This document shows positions 25,416 to 33,333 of a DNA stretch of 64,000 nucleotides, piece after piece (the stretch's first letter is position 1; every line of letters begins with the position of its first letter). The DNA comes from Tamaricihabitans halophyticus. Lineage in GTDB: Bacteria > Actinomycetota > Actinomycetes > Mycobacteriales > Pseudonocardiaceae. The stretch is taken from assembly GCF_004340875.1 (NCBI RefSeq), contig NZ_SLXQ01000013.1:62001-126000 (forward strand), written 5' to 3'. Under the pieces are notes generated by a model. That model was not told the DNA's origin. It made no database searches and was given only the letters and a program-made list of their open reading frames with translations. A program made the translations under genes and the position numbers.

Positions 25416-26243
25416 TTACCTTGCCTGGCGTCGTGGGCGAAAGAGGCCTTCCTGGCCAACGGTGGCGAGCAGCGTGCCAGATTGATCAATCATGCGACCA
25501 AGGCCGAGGCCTCGGCTGCCATGCGCGGAAGGGTTCGTGGTGGCATACCACAACCAGTCGCGCAGGCGGGGGACGCCATGGAACCACATGGCATGATCGA
25601 GGCTGGCCGCATCGCCCTGTGCGGTGCCGGTTTCTCTGCGGTGCTCGCGGACAGCCGCGCGGAGCAGCGAGATATCCGATAGATGGGCCAGCAGCGCGTG
25701 GTGTAACAGCGGATCGTCCGGTAGCCGCGCGGTGGGCCGCAGCCAGACGCCGGTGGCGCCAGAGGTCGCTGCGCGCAGTTCGATCGGTTGGCCGGGGCGC
25801 GCGGTAGGACCGGTGTGGAACGGAAACTCCGAGGGGCCCTCGGTGGGGGCTGCCGGTTTCGGACACGTCGTACTTGTCGTCGGGAGGTGCGTCGTCTCGT
25901 GGAACGCGGCGAAAGCGCTGAACACGACCGTGCCGTCCTGGGTGGCCTCGGCGTGTCTGATCGTGGACGGTCCGTCCGAGCGGAATCGGTGCACCGTGTA
26001 GTGCACGGGCACCAGCGGATCGCCGGGACGCAGGAAGTACGCGTGCAGCGAGCGGATGGTCAGCGCCGGCGGCACCGTGCGACCGCAGGCAACCAGTGCC
26101 TGACCGAGCAGTTGGCCGCCGAACAGTCGCTGGGTCGGCACCGGCTGATTCGGTCCGGTGAAGCTGTCAGTGGCGGTTTGCCGGACGTCCAGCACCGCAA
26201 GCAGCTCGTCCAATGCCGACTGTTCGGTGGCTTCGGCCGTCAC
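25416..26243 (-). CDS. tesB: Acyl-CoA thioesterase II (TesB-like)
   Basis: A 275-aa double hot-dog thioesterase. GTG at 26243 overlaps the SDR stop by 3 nt (GTGA); the longer frame to 26519 merely runs antiparallel over the SDR gene. Features include QRLFGGQLLGQALVA in the first hot-dog, SLDHAMWFH with the catalytic Asp, and VGQEGLFRPRR with the catalytic Gln of the TesB triad. It hydrolyses acyl-CoA to free acid and CoA, perhaps relieving CoA trapping when the pathway stalls. It is the second gene of the operon with the SDR at 26240. Confidence 0.9.
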   Translation of the reverse strand: MTAEATEQSALDELLAVLDVRQTATDSFTGPNQPVPTQRLFGGQLLGQALVACGRTVPPALTIRSLHAYFLRPGDPLVPVHYTVHRFRSDGPSTIRHAEATQDGTVVFSAFAAFHETTHLPTTSTTCPKPAAPTEGPSEFPFHTGPTARPGQPIELRAATSGATGVWLRPTARLPDDPLLHHALLAHLSDISLLRAAVREHRRETGTAQGDAASLDHAMWFHGVPRLRDWLWYATTNPSAHGSRGLGLGRMIDQSGTLLATVGQEGLFRPRRQAR

Positions 26244-27037
26244 GGGATTGCGGCCGGATGGCCGAGTTCGCGCAGCAGATCGGCCGAGTAGGCGATCCGC
26301 CCAGTCATTTCGGTCGCGGGCCGATAGCACAGCTCGAGCGCGGCATCGGCCATCACCGATGGCGGTTCCGACTCCGGATCGTTCTCGGTAGTGAGCTGGT
26401 GGAACACGGTGCCAGGGGTTGGCACAACCCGGTTTGGCGCGAGCGAGTTCACCGCGATGTCGGCGTTCTGCAGCTCGGCGGCCAGTCCACTGGTGAACCG
26501 CTCCAGTGCGGCCTTGCACATACCGTAAACCGTCCCGCCGCGCATCGCCCGTGGTTGGTACGGCTGGCGGGGATGACAGGCGGCGATCGAGGAGATATTC
26601 AGGATCCAGCCGTGACCTCGGGTTCGCATCGTGGGGATGACCAGCTGCGCCAAGTGGGTTGGCGCGGTCACCTGTACTTCGAACATCAGGGCGAACCTGC
26701 GCGCGCTGAACTCGGTGATGGGCGTGAAGTAGGTGACCGCCGCGTTGTTCACCAGGATGTCGATGGTGCCATGGCGATCAAGCACGGACTCGATCAAGTC
26801 CTGCCGGTCCATGGCATGGGCAAGATCCGCGCGATGCGCGGAGGCCGTACCGCCAGCCGCCTCGATCCGCGCGACGGTATCGCCGATCGTGCCAGGTAGC
26901 CGAGCGTCGGTCGCGTCCACGGTACGTGCCGAGACGGCCACGGCCGCGCCAGCCGAGGCGAACCGCTCGGCAATCGCCGTTCCGATCCCTCTACTTGCGC
27001 CGGTTACCAGCGCGACCTTTCCGTCCAGCTGCCCCAT
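26240..27037 (-). CDS. SDR family oxidoreductase of the acyl-CoA cluster
   Basis: A 265-aa classical SDR with VTGASRGIG near the N-terminus, LVNNAAVTY, and a catalytic Ser plus YGMCK Tyr/Lys pair (SSIAACH...TVYGMCKAAL). It acts on a hydroxy- or keto-acyl intermediate by context. It is the first gene of a leftward two-gene operon with the thioesterase. The long palindrome at 27097-27119 is 60 bp upstream and should control it. The opposite operon starts at 27243, so the two share a 205-bp divergent control region. Confidence 0.87.
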   Translation of the reverse strand: MGQLDGKVALVTGASRGIGTAIAERFASAGAAVAVSARTVDATDARLPGTIGDTVARIEAAGGTASAHRADLAHAMDRQDLIESVLDRHGTIDILVNNAAVTYFTPITEFSARRFALMFEVQVTAPTHLAQLVIPTMRTRGHGWILNISSIAACHPRQPYQPRAMRGGTVYGMCKAALERFTSGLAAELQNADIAVNSLAPNRVVPTPGTVFHQLTTENDPESEPPSVMADAALELCYRPATEMTGRIAYSADLLRELGHPAAIP

Positions 27038-27096
27038 TGCCGCTCCTTGCTCTCGCGCTTGCCGAAGAGTCCATAAAGGATGTATCGCATGCGTAA

Positions 27097-27119
27097 TTAC
27101 TAGAACAATATTCTAGTAA
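27097..27119. promoter_or_regulatory. Perfect 23-bp palindromic operator
   Basis: Arms TTACTAGAA (27097-27105) and TTCTAGTAA (27111-27119) around CAATA. All nine arm positions pair. It is in the divergent promoter of the SDR-tesB operon and the SDR-MaoC-PHP operon. The core TAGAA-N5-TTCTA is TetR-like in size and related in style to KstR-type sites. Confidence 0.75.
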
Positions 27120-27188
27120 GGCGGTCGGCGGAAGTGCTGATCGCGCGGATCCGCAGGTTGACAGCGGGCAGCGGAAGGCGCCAAGCTA

Positions 27189-27209
27189 TTTTAGAAAACT
27201 GTTCTAAAA
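27189..27209. promoter_or_regulatory. Second perfect palindromic operator
   Basis: Arms TTTTAGAA (27189-27196) and TTCTAAAA (27202-27209) around AACTG. It shares the core TAGAA-N5-TTCTA with the site at 27097 and lies 33 bp before the start of the rightward SDR gene. Confidence 0.75.
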
Positions 27210-27242
27210 CTGGCTGTGCCGAGACCGAGCCGGGAGTGCGGG

Positions 27243-28166
27243 ATGAGCGGTATCGTGGCGGGTCGAGTAGTCATCGTGACCGGGGCGGCGCGCGGCATTG
27301 GCCGAGCGCACGCGCTGGAGTTCGCCCGGCAGGGCGCCAAGGTGGTAGTGAATGATCTTGGCGCCGAGGTGGATGGCAGCGGATCCTCGGATGGTCCCGC
27401 TGGCGAGGTCGTCGAGCGGATTCGCGCCGAGGGAGGTACGGCGATCGCCAATGGCGCTGACGTCACGGATTTCACCGAGGCGAAGAGCCTGGTGGACACG
27501 GCGGTCGACGAGTTCGGCGAGCTGCATGTGCTGGTGAACAACGCCGGGATCCTGCGGGATCGCATGCTGGTCAACATGACCGAGCAGGAATGGGACTCGG
27601 TGGTCCGGGTGCACCTGCGCGGAACCTTCGCCCCGCTGCGGCACGCCGCGGCGTACTGGCGGGCGAAGTCGAAGGCTGGCAAGCAGGTGGACGCCCGGAT
27701 CATCAACACCACCTCGTCTTCGGGGATCTATGCCAATCCAGGGCAGGGCAACTACGGCGCGGCAAAGGCGGGGATCGCCGGGTTGACCGTCATAGCCGCC
27801 CGCGAACTCGGCCGCTACGGGACCACCTGCAACGCGATCGCGCCAGGTGCGCTGACCAGGATGACGGAGGGGTTGCGGCCGGATCGGGTCAAACCGGAGG
27901 CTGGGGAGTTCGATCCGGCCGCGCCGGACAACATCGCCCCGCTGGTGGTCTGGCTGGCCAGCGCGGAGGCAAAGGAGATCACCGGCAGGGTCTTCAATGT
28001 GCGCGGCGGTTCGATTAGCGTGGCTGAGGGCTGGCGCGCGGGCCCCGGGGTAGACAAGGAAGCGCGATGGGATCCGGCCGAACTCGGCGCCGTCATACCG
28101 GATCTGGTGGCCAAGGCGGTTCCGAACGCGCGGACCAATGGCGTGCCTGAAGGATGGGACGAGTGA
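27243..28166 (+). CDS. SDR, (3R)-hydroxyacyl-CoA dehydrogenase-like
   Basis: A 307-aa SDR resembling the dehydrogenase domain of peroxisomal multifunctional enzyme 2 (17-beta-HSD4). It has VTGAARGIGRAHALEFA, the longer NDLGAEVDGSG loop after the second strand, VNNAGILRDRM, and a catalytic Ser with YGAAK (Tyr/Lys). ATG at 27243 has GGGAG upstream; 27216 is an alternative with no good site. It probably oxidises the 3-hydroxyacyl-CoA formed by the MaoC hydratase directly downstream (1 bp gap), which matches the MFE-2 pairing of hydratase 2 and dehydrogenase. Confidence 0.88.
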   Translation: MSGIVAGRVVIVTGAARGIGRAHALEFARQGAKVVVNDLGAEVDGSGSSDGPAGEVVERIRAEGGTAIANGADVTDFTEAKSLVDTAVDEFGELHVLVNNAGILRDRMLVNMTEQEWDSVVRVHLRGTFAPLRHAAAYWRAKSKAGKQVDARIINTTSSSGIYANPGQGNYGAAKAGIAGLTVIAARELGRYGTTCNAIAPGALTRMTEGLRPDRVKPEAGEFDPAAPDNIAPLVVWLASAEAKEITGRVFNVRGGSISVAEGWRAGPGVDKEARWDPAELGAVIPDLVAKAVPNARTNGVPEGWDE

Positions 28167-28167
28167 T

Positions 28168-29019
28168 ATGGCGTTGAACCACGCGGCCGTCGGTGTCGAA
28201 TCACAACCGCACGAGCGGACCTGGACAAGTGCCGACACCCTGCTCTACGCCGTGGCCGTAGGTGCCGGCGCGGATGATCCGGTTGGCGAACTCCCGTTCA
28301 CCACGGAGAACTCCGACGGAGTCGCACAGCAGGTGCTGCCCACCTTCGCGGTGCTCGCCGCGCAGGCGCCACATGGCCTGGAACTCGGCGATTTCGATCG
28401 CGCCCGGCTGGTGCACGCGGAGCAGGAGTTCGAGCTACATCAGCCGTTGCCGCCGGCTGGTGGCGTCCGTACTACCGCACGTATCACCGGAATCCATGAC
28501 AAGGGCTCGGCAGCGGTGGTTGCCACCGAGTCCAGGGCCGTCGATCCGGACACCGGTGCGCCGATGATGACCAGCCGCAGTTCGGTCTTCATCCATGGTG
28601 AGGGCGGTTTCGGTGGTGACCGGGGGCCCCGGCGGGAATGGCCAGAACCCGAGCGGGCCGCCGATATCGAGGTCAGCTGCGTCACCCGACCGGAACAGGC
28701 GCTGCTCTACCGGCTTTGCGGGGATCGCAACCCGTTGCACTCCGACCCGAAGTTCGCCGCTCGTGCCGGGTTCGACCGGCCGATCCTGCACGGGCTGTGT
28801 ACCTACGGGATCACCGGTCGCCTGCTGCTGCACGCGCTCGCCGATTCCGATCCGGCGCGCTTCGCTGGAATGTCCGGCCGGTTCTCCAATCCGGTGTTTC
28901 CTGGGGAGACCCTGCGGGTCTCGATCTGGCAGGACGGGGCGACCAGCCGGTTTCGTACCAGTAAGGCGGACGGCACCGTGGTGATCGACCGTGGCGAGGT
29001 CACGGTCCGGGAGCCGTGA
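28168..29019 (+). CDS. MaoC-like enoyl-CoA hydratase 2
   Basis: A 283-aa double hot-dog hydratase. The hydratase 2 motif GDRNPLHSDP gives catalytic Asp186 and His191, followed by FDRPILHGLCTYG. The N-terminal hot-dog has lost the motif and forms the substrate tunnel, as in eukaryotic hydratase 2. It adds water to trans-2-enoyl-CoA to give the (3R)-hydroxyacyl-CoA. It starts 1 bp after the SDR stop and its stop overlaps the PHP gene start (GTGA), so the three are translationally coupled. Confidence 0.9.
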   Translation: MALNHAAVGVESQPHERTWTSADTLLYAVAVGAGADDPVGELPFTTENSDGVAQQVLPTFAVLAAQAPHGLELGDFDRARLVHAEQEFELHQPLPPAGGVRTTARITGIHDKGSAAVVATESRAVDPDTGAPMMTSRSSVFIHGEGGFGGDRGPRREWPEPERAADIEVSCVTRPEQALLYRLCGDRNPLHSDPKFAARAGFDRPILHGLCTYGITGRLLLHALADSDPARFAGMSGRFSNPVFPGETLRVSIWQDGATSRFRTSKADGTVVIDRGEVTVREP

Positions 29020-29690
29020 CCACACCGCCGGAAGGCTGGCGGCTGCCTTCGGTAACCGCGCCCGAAGGCTGGTTACGCGTGGACTGTCATCTCCATACCG
29101 CGTTCTCCGGGGATGCCGTCACCACCATCGCCGAACTCGGTACCCGTGCCGTGGCGGAGGGTATCGACGTGCTCTGTGTGACCGACCATCACACCCTGGA
29201 CGGCGCCTACGTGGCACACCAGGAAATGGCCGGAGTACGCATCATCATCGGCGAGGAGATCCGCACGCACGCCGGCGAGATCATCGGATTGTTCCTCACC
29301 GAGCGGGTTCCGTATGTGCTGCCGCTCGCGGATGCCGTCCGCCGGGTCAAGGATCAGGGCGGAATCGTCTACGCGCCGCATCCGTTTGACCCGAACCGGC
29401 GTGGACTCGGCCGGTCCGGAATGGACGAACTATGCGCGGCGGGCGCGCTCGATGTGGTCGAAGTCTGCAACGCCAAGGTCGTGGACGAGCAGGACAATCA
29501 ACGCGCCATGCACTACGCGGCGGCGCGCGAACTCGCCATGGCCGCCGGTTCCGATGCGCATGACCAGGCGGGCATCGGCGGCGCCTACCTGCTGATGCCC
29601 GATTTCGACGGGCCGGCGGACTTCCTTCGCAAGCTGGCGGATGCGCGCATCACTGGGGAGTATCGGCCACACGATCCACTTGCCCGCTAA
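29016..29690 (+). CDS. PHP-domain metal-dependent phosphoesterase-like protein
   Basis: A 224-aa single-domain PHP protein. The metal ligands are all visible: DCHLHT (His25, His27), TDHHT (Asp57, His58), GEEIRT (Glu80/81), APHPFD (His122) and GSDAHD (Asp180, His182). Related stand-alone proteins hydrolyse phosphoesters, such as TrpH/RnmV-type exonucleases. GTG at 29016 overlaps the hydratase stop, so it belongs to the acyl-CoA operon. That setting is odd for a nuclease and hints at a small-molecule phosphoester or CoA-derived substrate; this is inference. Confidence 0.85.
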   Translation: MTTPPEGWRLPSVTAPEGWLRVDCHLHTAFSGDAVTTIAELGTRAVAEGIDVLCVTDHHTLDGAYVAHQEMAGVRIIIGEEIRTHAGEIIGLFLTERVPYVLPLADAVRRVKDQGGIVYAPHPFDPNRRGLGRSGMDELCAAGALDVVEVCNAKVVDEQDNQRAMHYAAARELAMAAGSDAHDQAGIGGAYLLMPDFDGPADFLRKLADARITGEYRPHDPLAR

Positions 29691-29702
29691 CCAGCCACGC
29701 GT

Positions 29703-30335
29703 TCAGTCCAGCAGATCCTCGATGCTCAGCGGGTCCAGCCGCCGGATCAGCGCGATCGCCGCGGCGATCACCTTGTTGGCCTCGCGCTTGGCGTTGCACA
29801 CGGCTATCTCACGCGCGGCCTCACCGATGATCGAGGTGAGTACCGCGACGGTGACCCGGTCGACCGGGTTCGTGCCAGCTCCGAGCAGTACCGCGTTCTG
29901 TCGAACCCAGTCCCGGTTGCGGCGGCGCCGGACCAGCTCGAACCCCGGCGGGCCATCGCCATCCATGAACAGGCGGGCGAGATCGCGACGTTGCCAGGAA
30001 CACTCCAGGTAGGCCTTCGCCCCGGTGATGAACAGCTGCAGCGGCTCCTCGACGCCGTCCGCGCGAGCCTTGGCGACCGCGGTGCTCGCCTGCTCCTCGT
30101 GGGTGAGGTAATGGTCCTCCCACAAGGCAAGAAACAGCTCCGTCTTACCGCCGAAGTGGTGGTACAGGCTGCCCACGCTGGACTGGGCGCGCTCCACCAC
30201 ATCCGCCACGCTCGCCTCGGAGAAGCCCTGCTCGCTGAAGATCTCCCGCGCAGCCTGCAGCAGAACCCTGCGGGTCTCCGCCGTGCGGCTCCATTGCCAA
30301 GCGTTGCTTGGCTTGCCGCTTGCCTTACGTGCCAT
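29703..30335 (-). CDS. TetR regulator of the acyl-CoA cluster
   Basis: A 210-aa TetR protein. The HTH is at about 18-65 (REIFSEQGFSEASVADVVER, then SSVGSLYHHFGGK). The helical C-terminal domain is of the type that binds acyl-CoA or lipids in family relatives, but the ligand is not predictable. I use ATG at 30335; a TTG one codon earlier is as well spaced from GGAGGAG. It lies between the rightward PHP gene and the divergent acyl-CoA dehydrogenase operon. A TTTTAGAA half-site at 30395 sits in its own promoter, so it is the best candidate for the TAGAA-N5-TTCTA operators. Confidence 0.88.
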   Translation of the reverse strand: MARKASGKPSNAWQWSRTAETRRVLLQAAREIFSEQGFSEASVADVVERAQSSVGSLYHHFGGKTELFLALWEDHYLTHEEQASTAVAKARADGVEEPLQLFITGAKAYLECSWQRRDLARLFMDGDGPPGFELVRRRRNRDWVRQNAVLLGAGTNPVDRVTVAVLTSIIGEAAREIAVCNAKREANKVIAAAIALIRRLDPLSIEDLLD

Positions 30336-30394
30336 CAAAGCTCAGAGCTCCTCCCGCGCTGAACAGCGAACATCCCCTTCGTTGCTGAACGCAA

Positions 30395-30402
30395 TTTTAG
30401 AA
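30395..30402. promoter_or_regulatory. Half-operator in the TetR promoter
   Basis: TTTTAGAA, identical to the left arm of the operator at 27189-27196, about 60 bp upstream of the TetR start. No matching right arm follows. It would allow weak autoregulation. Confidence 0.35.
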
Positions 30403-30520
30403 TCCCGGGGAGCCACCGGACGGCCAGGGTCGATCCGGCGAGTCGGTGGCGCGCAGCCGAGGGAAACCGTCGGCCTTCCCTTGACAGCCTGGCATGCCGG
30501 CCCGCAAGCTGAATCAGTAG

Positions 30521-30535
30521 TAGAGCATCATTCTA
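30521..30535. promoter_or_regulatory. Imperfect operator before the acyl-CoA dehydrogenase operon
   Basis: TAGAG-CATCA-TTCTA, one mismatch from the TAGAA-N5-TTCTA core, 61 bp before the ATG at 30596. An 8-bp TTCTAGAA palindrome overlaps it on the right. Confidence 0.5.
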
Positions 30536-30595
30536 GAAATGAAATCACACCTTGCTGCTTACCGGTATCCCAGGTGACCAGAGAGGACACCACAG

Positions 30596-31768
30596 ATGGT
30601 CGATTTTTCGCTCAGCGACGAGGAACGGCAGATCCGGGACACGGTTCGATCGTTCATCGCGAATGAGGTGATGCCGCTCGAGTCGGAGGTGCTCCGGAAC
30701 GAGCGAGCGGGTAAGCCCGCGGTGGATCCGGCTGTGGTCACCGAGCTTCGACAGAAGGCCCGGAAAGCGGGCTTCTGGGGCGTGAACACCCCCGAGGAGT
30801 ACGGCGGCATGGAGCTGGGGCCGGTGATGTCGGCCATCCTCTCGATCGAGGTTGGCCGAACGTACGTGCCGTTCAGCTTCGGCGGTAGTGCGGACAACAT
30901 CCTGTATGCGGGCAATGCCGAGCAGAAGCAGCGCTACCTGTTGCCGACGATCGCTGGTGAGCGACGATCATGTTTCGCGATCACCGAACCTGGCGCCGGC
31001 TCGGACGCGCGGAATATCCGCACTCGCGCGGTGCGGGACGGCGGCGATTGGGTGATCAACGGCGAGAAGACGTTCATCACGGGCGGCAACGAGGCCGATT
31101 TCGTGATGGTCTTCGCGGTCACCGACCCCGAGCGGGGCGCGGACGGCGGGGTCACCTGTTTTCTGGTCGATCGCGATATGGGCTGGAAGTCCGAGCCTAT
31201 TCCGACCATGGGGCAATGGGGCCCTGCCGCACTGGTTTTCGACAACGTGCGAGTGCCGGAGAGCAATATCCTCGGCGAACTCGGCCAAGGTTTCCCACTC
31301 GCCATGCGGTGGATCGGCCAGGGCCGCTACCTGATCCCGGCTCGCGCGATCGGCGCTGCCGAGCGGATGCTGCAGATGGCGATCGACTATGCGAACATCC
31401 GGCAGTCGATGGGTCGGACGATCGGGGAGTATCAGGCGATTCAATGGCAGATCGCGGACTCCCAGGTGGATATCGAGGCAACGAAATGGCTCACCCTGCA
31501 CGCGGCATGGCAGGTGCAGCAAGGTAGGGACGCGCGCCATGCCTCCTCGATCGCGAAACTGCACGGTGCGGGGATGGCGAATGACGTCGTGGACCGGGTG
31601 TTGCAGATCCACGGTGGGATGGGCTACACCAAGGAACTGCCGATCGAGCGGTGGTACCGCGAACTTCGCCTGTTGCGGATCTACGAGGGCACCGACGAGA
31701 TCCAGCGCAGAACGATCGCGCGTAATCTACTGAAGGGATACGCCAAGCTTGGCGGGGTTGGCGAATGA
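30596..31768 (+). CDS. Acyl-CoA dehydrogenase
   Basis: A 390-aa FAD enzyme with the complete acyl-CoA dehydrogenase fold. Markers are ITEPGAGSDARNI, the AGNAEQKQRYL loop, GEKTFITGGNEADFV, the HGGMGYTKELP substrate-channel motif near the end, and RIYEGTDEIQRRTIARNLL, whose Glu is the usual catalytic base. It oxidises acyl-CoA to trans-2-enoyl-CoA, passing electrons to ETF. GAGAGGA precedes the ATG. It is the first gene of a four-gene operon, with the next start overlapping its stop by 4 nt. Confidence 0.93.
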   Translation: MVDFSLSDEERQIRDTVRSFIANEVMPLESEVLRNERAGKPAVDPAVVTELRQKARKAGFWGVNTPEEYGGMELGPVMSAILSIEVGRTYVPFSFGGSADNILYAGNAEQKQRYLLPTIAGERRSCFAITEPGAGSDARNIRTRAVRDGGDWVINGEKTFITGGNEADFVMVFAVTDPERGADGGVTCFLVDRDMGWKSEPIPTMGQWGPAALVFDNVRVPESNILGELGQGFPLAMRWIGQGRYLIPARAIGAAERMLQMAIDYANIRQSMGRTIGEYQAIQWQIADSQVDIEATKWLTLHAAWQVQQGRDARHASSIAKLHGAGMANDVVDRVLQIHGGMGYTKELPIERWYRELRLLRIYEGTDEIQRRTIARNLLKGYAKLGGVGE

Positions 31769-32919
31769 CGGGGCGGCGGCGCGCGGCCATCGCGGGAGTG
31801 GCCGAATCCGAGTTGGGCAAAACACCACATCTGACCGTGCTTGCCCAGCAGGTGCAGGCGAGTCGGGCGGCACTTGCCGAGGCCGGGCTCGGCAGGGACG
31901 ATGTGGACGCGTTGTTCGTTGCTGGGAACTGGTCGTGGTCGCCGGCGGTCGCGCTGGCCGAGTATCTGGGTATCCGACCGGACTATCTGGACAGTACGAA
32001 TATCGGCGGATCCTCGTTCGAGGCGCATATCGGCCACGCCGCGGCCGCGATCGAGGCCGGCATGATTGATGTGGCACTGATTACCTACGGTAGTACGCAA
32101 CGCAGCGATCGTTCCCGAAACCAGCCACGACCAGCAACCCTGACCGAGCAGTACGACCGGCCGTTCGGCTTGCCACTGCCGGTTGGTGCCTACGCGCTGG
32201 CGGCCGCCAGGTACCAGCACGAGTACGGGGTCAGTGGCGCGCAGCTCGCCGAGGTAGCGGTGAGCACCAGGAAATGGGCCCAGCTGAACCCAGTGGCACT
32301 GCACCGGGATCCACTCACCGTGGACGAGGTGCTGGCGTCACCGATGATCTGCGAGCCATTGCACAAACTGGACTGCTGTCTGGTCACCGATGGCGGCGGG
32401 GCCGTGGTACTGGTTGCCGAGGACCGCTGGGCGGACCTTGCCACTCGACCGGTTCAGGTACTCGGTCACGGCGAAACCACGACGCACAGCACGATCACGA
32501 ATATGCCCGACCTCACGGTCACTGGCGCGGCGCGCTCGGGGCCACGGGCCATGCGAGCGGCAGGGATCGACTTCGCCGACATCGACGTGCTGGAAATCTA
32601 CGACTCGTTCACCATCACGGTGTTGCTTACCTTGGAATCACTGGGTTTCTGCAAGCCAGGTGAGGCGGCGGACCTGTTCACCGAGGGGCACGCCGCTCCT
32701 GGCGGCCGCACTCCGATCAACACCAACGGTGGCGGCCTTTCCTATACCCATCCCGGCATGTACGGCATCTTTCTGCTCATCGAGGCGACCAGGCAGCTAC
32801 GGCACGATTACGCGGCGACCGACCCGCGCAGGCAGGTGACCGACGCGGAGGTCGCGCTGGTACATGGCACCGGTGGCGTGCTCTCGTCGACCTCGACCGT
32901 CCTACTCGGAAGGAGCTGA
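31765..32919 (+). CDS. Thiolase-fold lipid-transfer protein, Ltp2-like aldolase candidate
   Basis: A 384-aa protein of the SCP-x/lipid-transfer thiolase branch. Where degradative thiolases have the nucleophilic Cys (about residue 85-95), this one reads IGGSSFEAH (80-88), with no Cys. It keeps EIYDSFT and NGGGLSYTHPGMYG, which carry tyrosines like those used by Ltp2, the steroid side-chain retro-aldolase. It lies next to a DUF35 gene, the partner type Ltp2 needs. I therefore favour carbon-carbon cleavage of a 3-hydroxyacyl-CoA by retro-aldol chemistry over thiolysis. Annotation as plain acetyl-CoA acetyltransferase would be misleading. Confidence 0.8.
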   Translation: MTGRRRAAIAGVAESELGKTPHLTVLAQQVQASRAALAEAGLGRDDVDALFVAGNWSWSPAVALAEYLGIRPDYLDSTNIGGSSFEAHIGHAAAAIEAGMIDVALITYGSTQRSDRSRNQPRPATLTEQYDRPFGLPLPVGAYALAAARYQHEYGVSGAQLAEVAVSTRKWAQLNPVALHRDPLTVDEVLASPMICEPLHKLDCCLVTDGGGAVVLVAEDRWADLATRPVQVLGHGETTTHSTITNMPDLTVTGAARSGPRAMRAAGIDFADIDVLEIYDSFTITVLLTLESLGFCKPGEAADLFTEGHAAPGGRTPINTNGGGLSYTHPGMYGIFLLIEATRQLRHDYAATDPRRQVTDAEVALVHGTGGVLSSTSTVLLGRS

Positions 32920-32923
32920 CCAC

Positions 32924-33331
32924 GTGGTACACATCGTCGTGGACCCGGAAAGCGAGCCATTCTGGGCAGGATTACTCGTGGGCGAGCTGCGGTTGCAGCG
33001 GTGTGCCGCATGTCAGCGGGCGATCTTCTATCCCCGATCGGTCTGCCCGCATTGCTTCGCGGCCGACCTGAGCTGGTTTACCGCGGCCGGCACTGGAACC
33101 GTGTACTCCGTTACCGTGCCGCATCGGGCGTTCGGTGAGTTCGCCGAGCAGGCGCCGTTCATCGTCGCACTGGTCGATGTGGACGAGGGAGTGCGGATGA
33201 TGACGCGAGTTCTCGCCGAACCAGGCTCGGTGCAGATCGGGGATCGGGTACGTCTCGCCCCGAATAGCCTCGGCGGAGCCGAAACCGGCGAGCCGGGCAG
33301 CGTATACGCCTGTTTCGAGCCGGTGGGGTAG
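32924..33331 (+). CDS. DUF35 OB-fold/zinc-ribbon protein
   Basis: A 135-aa protein. GTG at 32924 with GAAGGAG upstream is preferred over 32864, which lies inside the thiolase-fold gene. The rubredoxin-like zinc ribbon is intact (CAACQ and CPHC, about 24-44), followed by an acyl-CoA-binding OB-fold (GTVYSVTVPHRAFGEFA). DUF35 proteins form complexes with thiolase-fold or hydratase partners, as in Ltp2-ChsH2. Gene order directly supports a complex with the upstream protein. Confidence 0.9.
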   Translation: MVHIVVDPESEPFWAGLLVGELRLQRCAACQRAIFYPRSVCPHCFAADLSWFTAAGTGTVYSVTVPHRAFGEFAEQAPFIVALVDVDEGVRMMTRVLAEPGSVQIGDRVRLAPNSLGGAETGEPGSVYACFEPVG

Positions 33332-33333
33332 CG

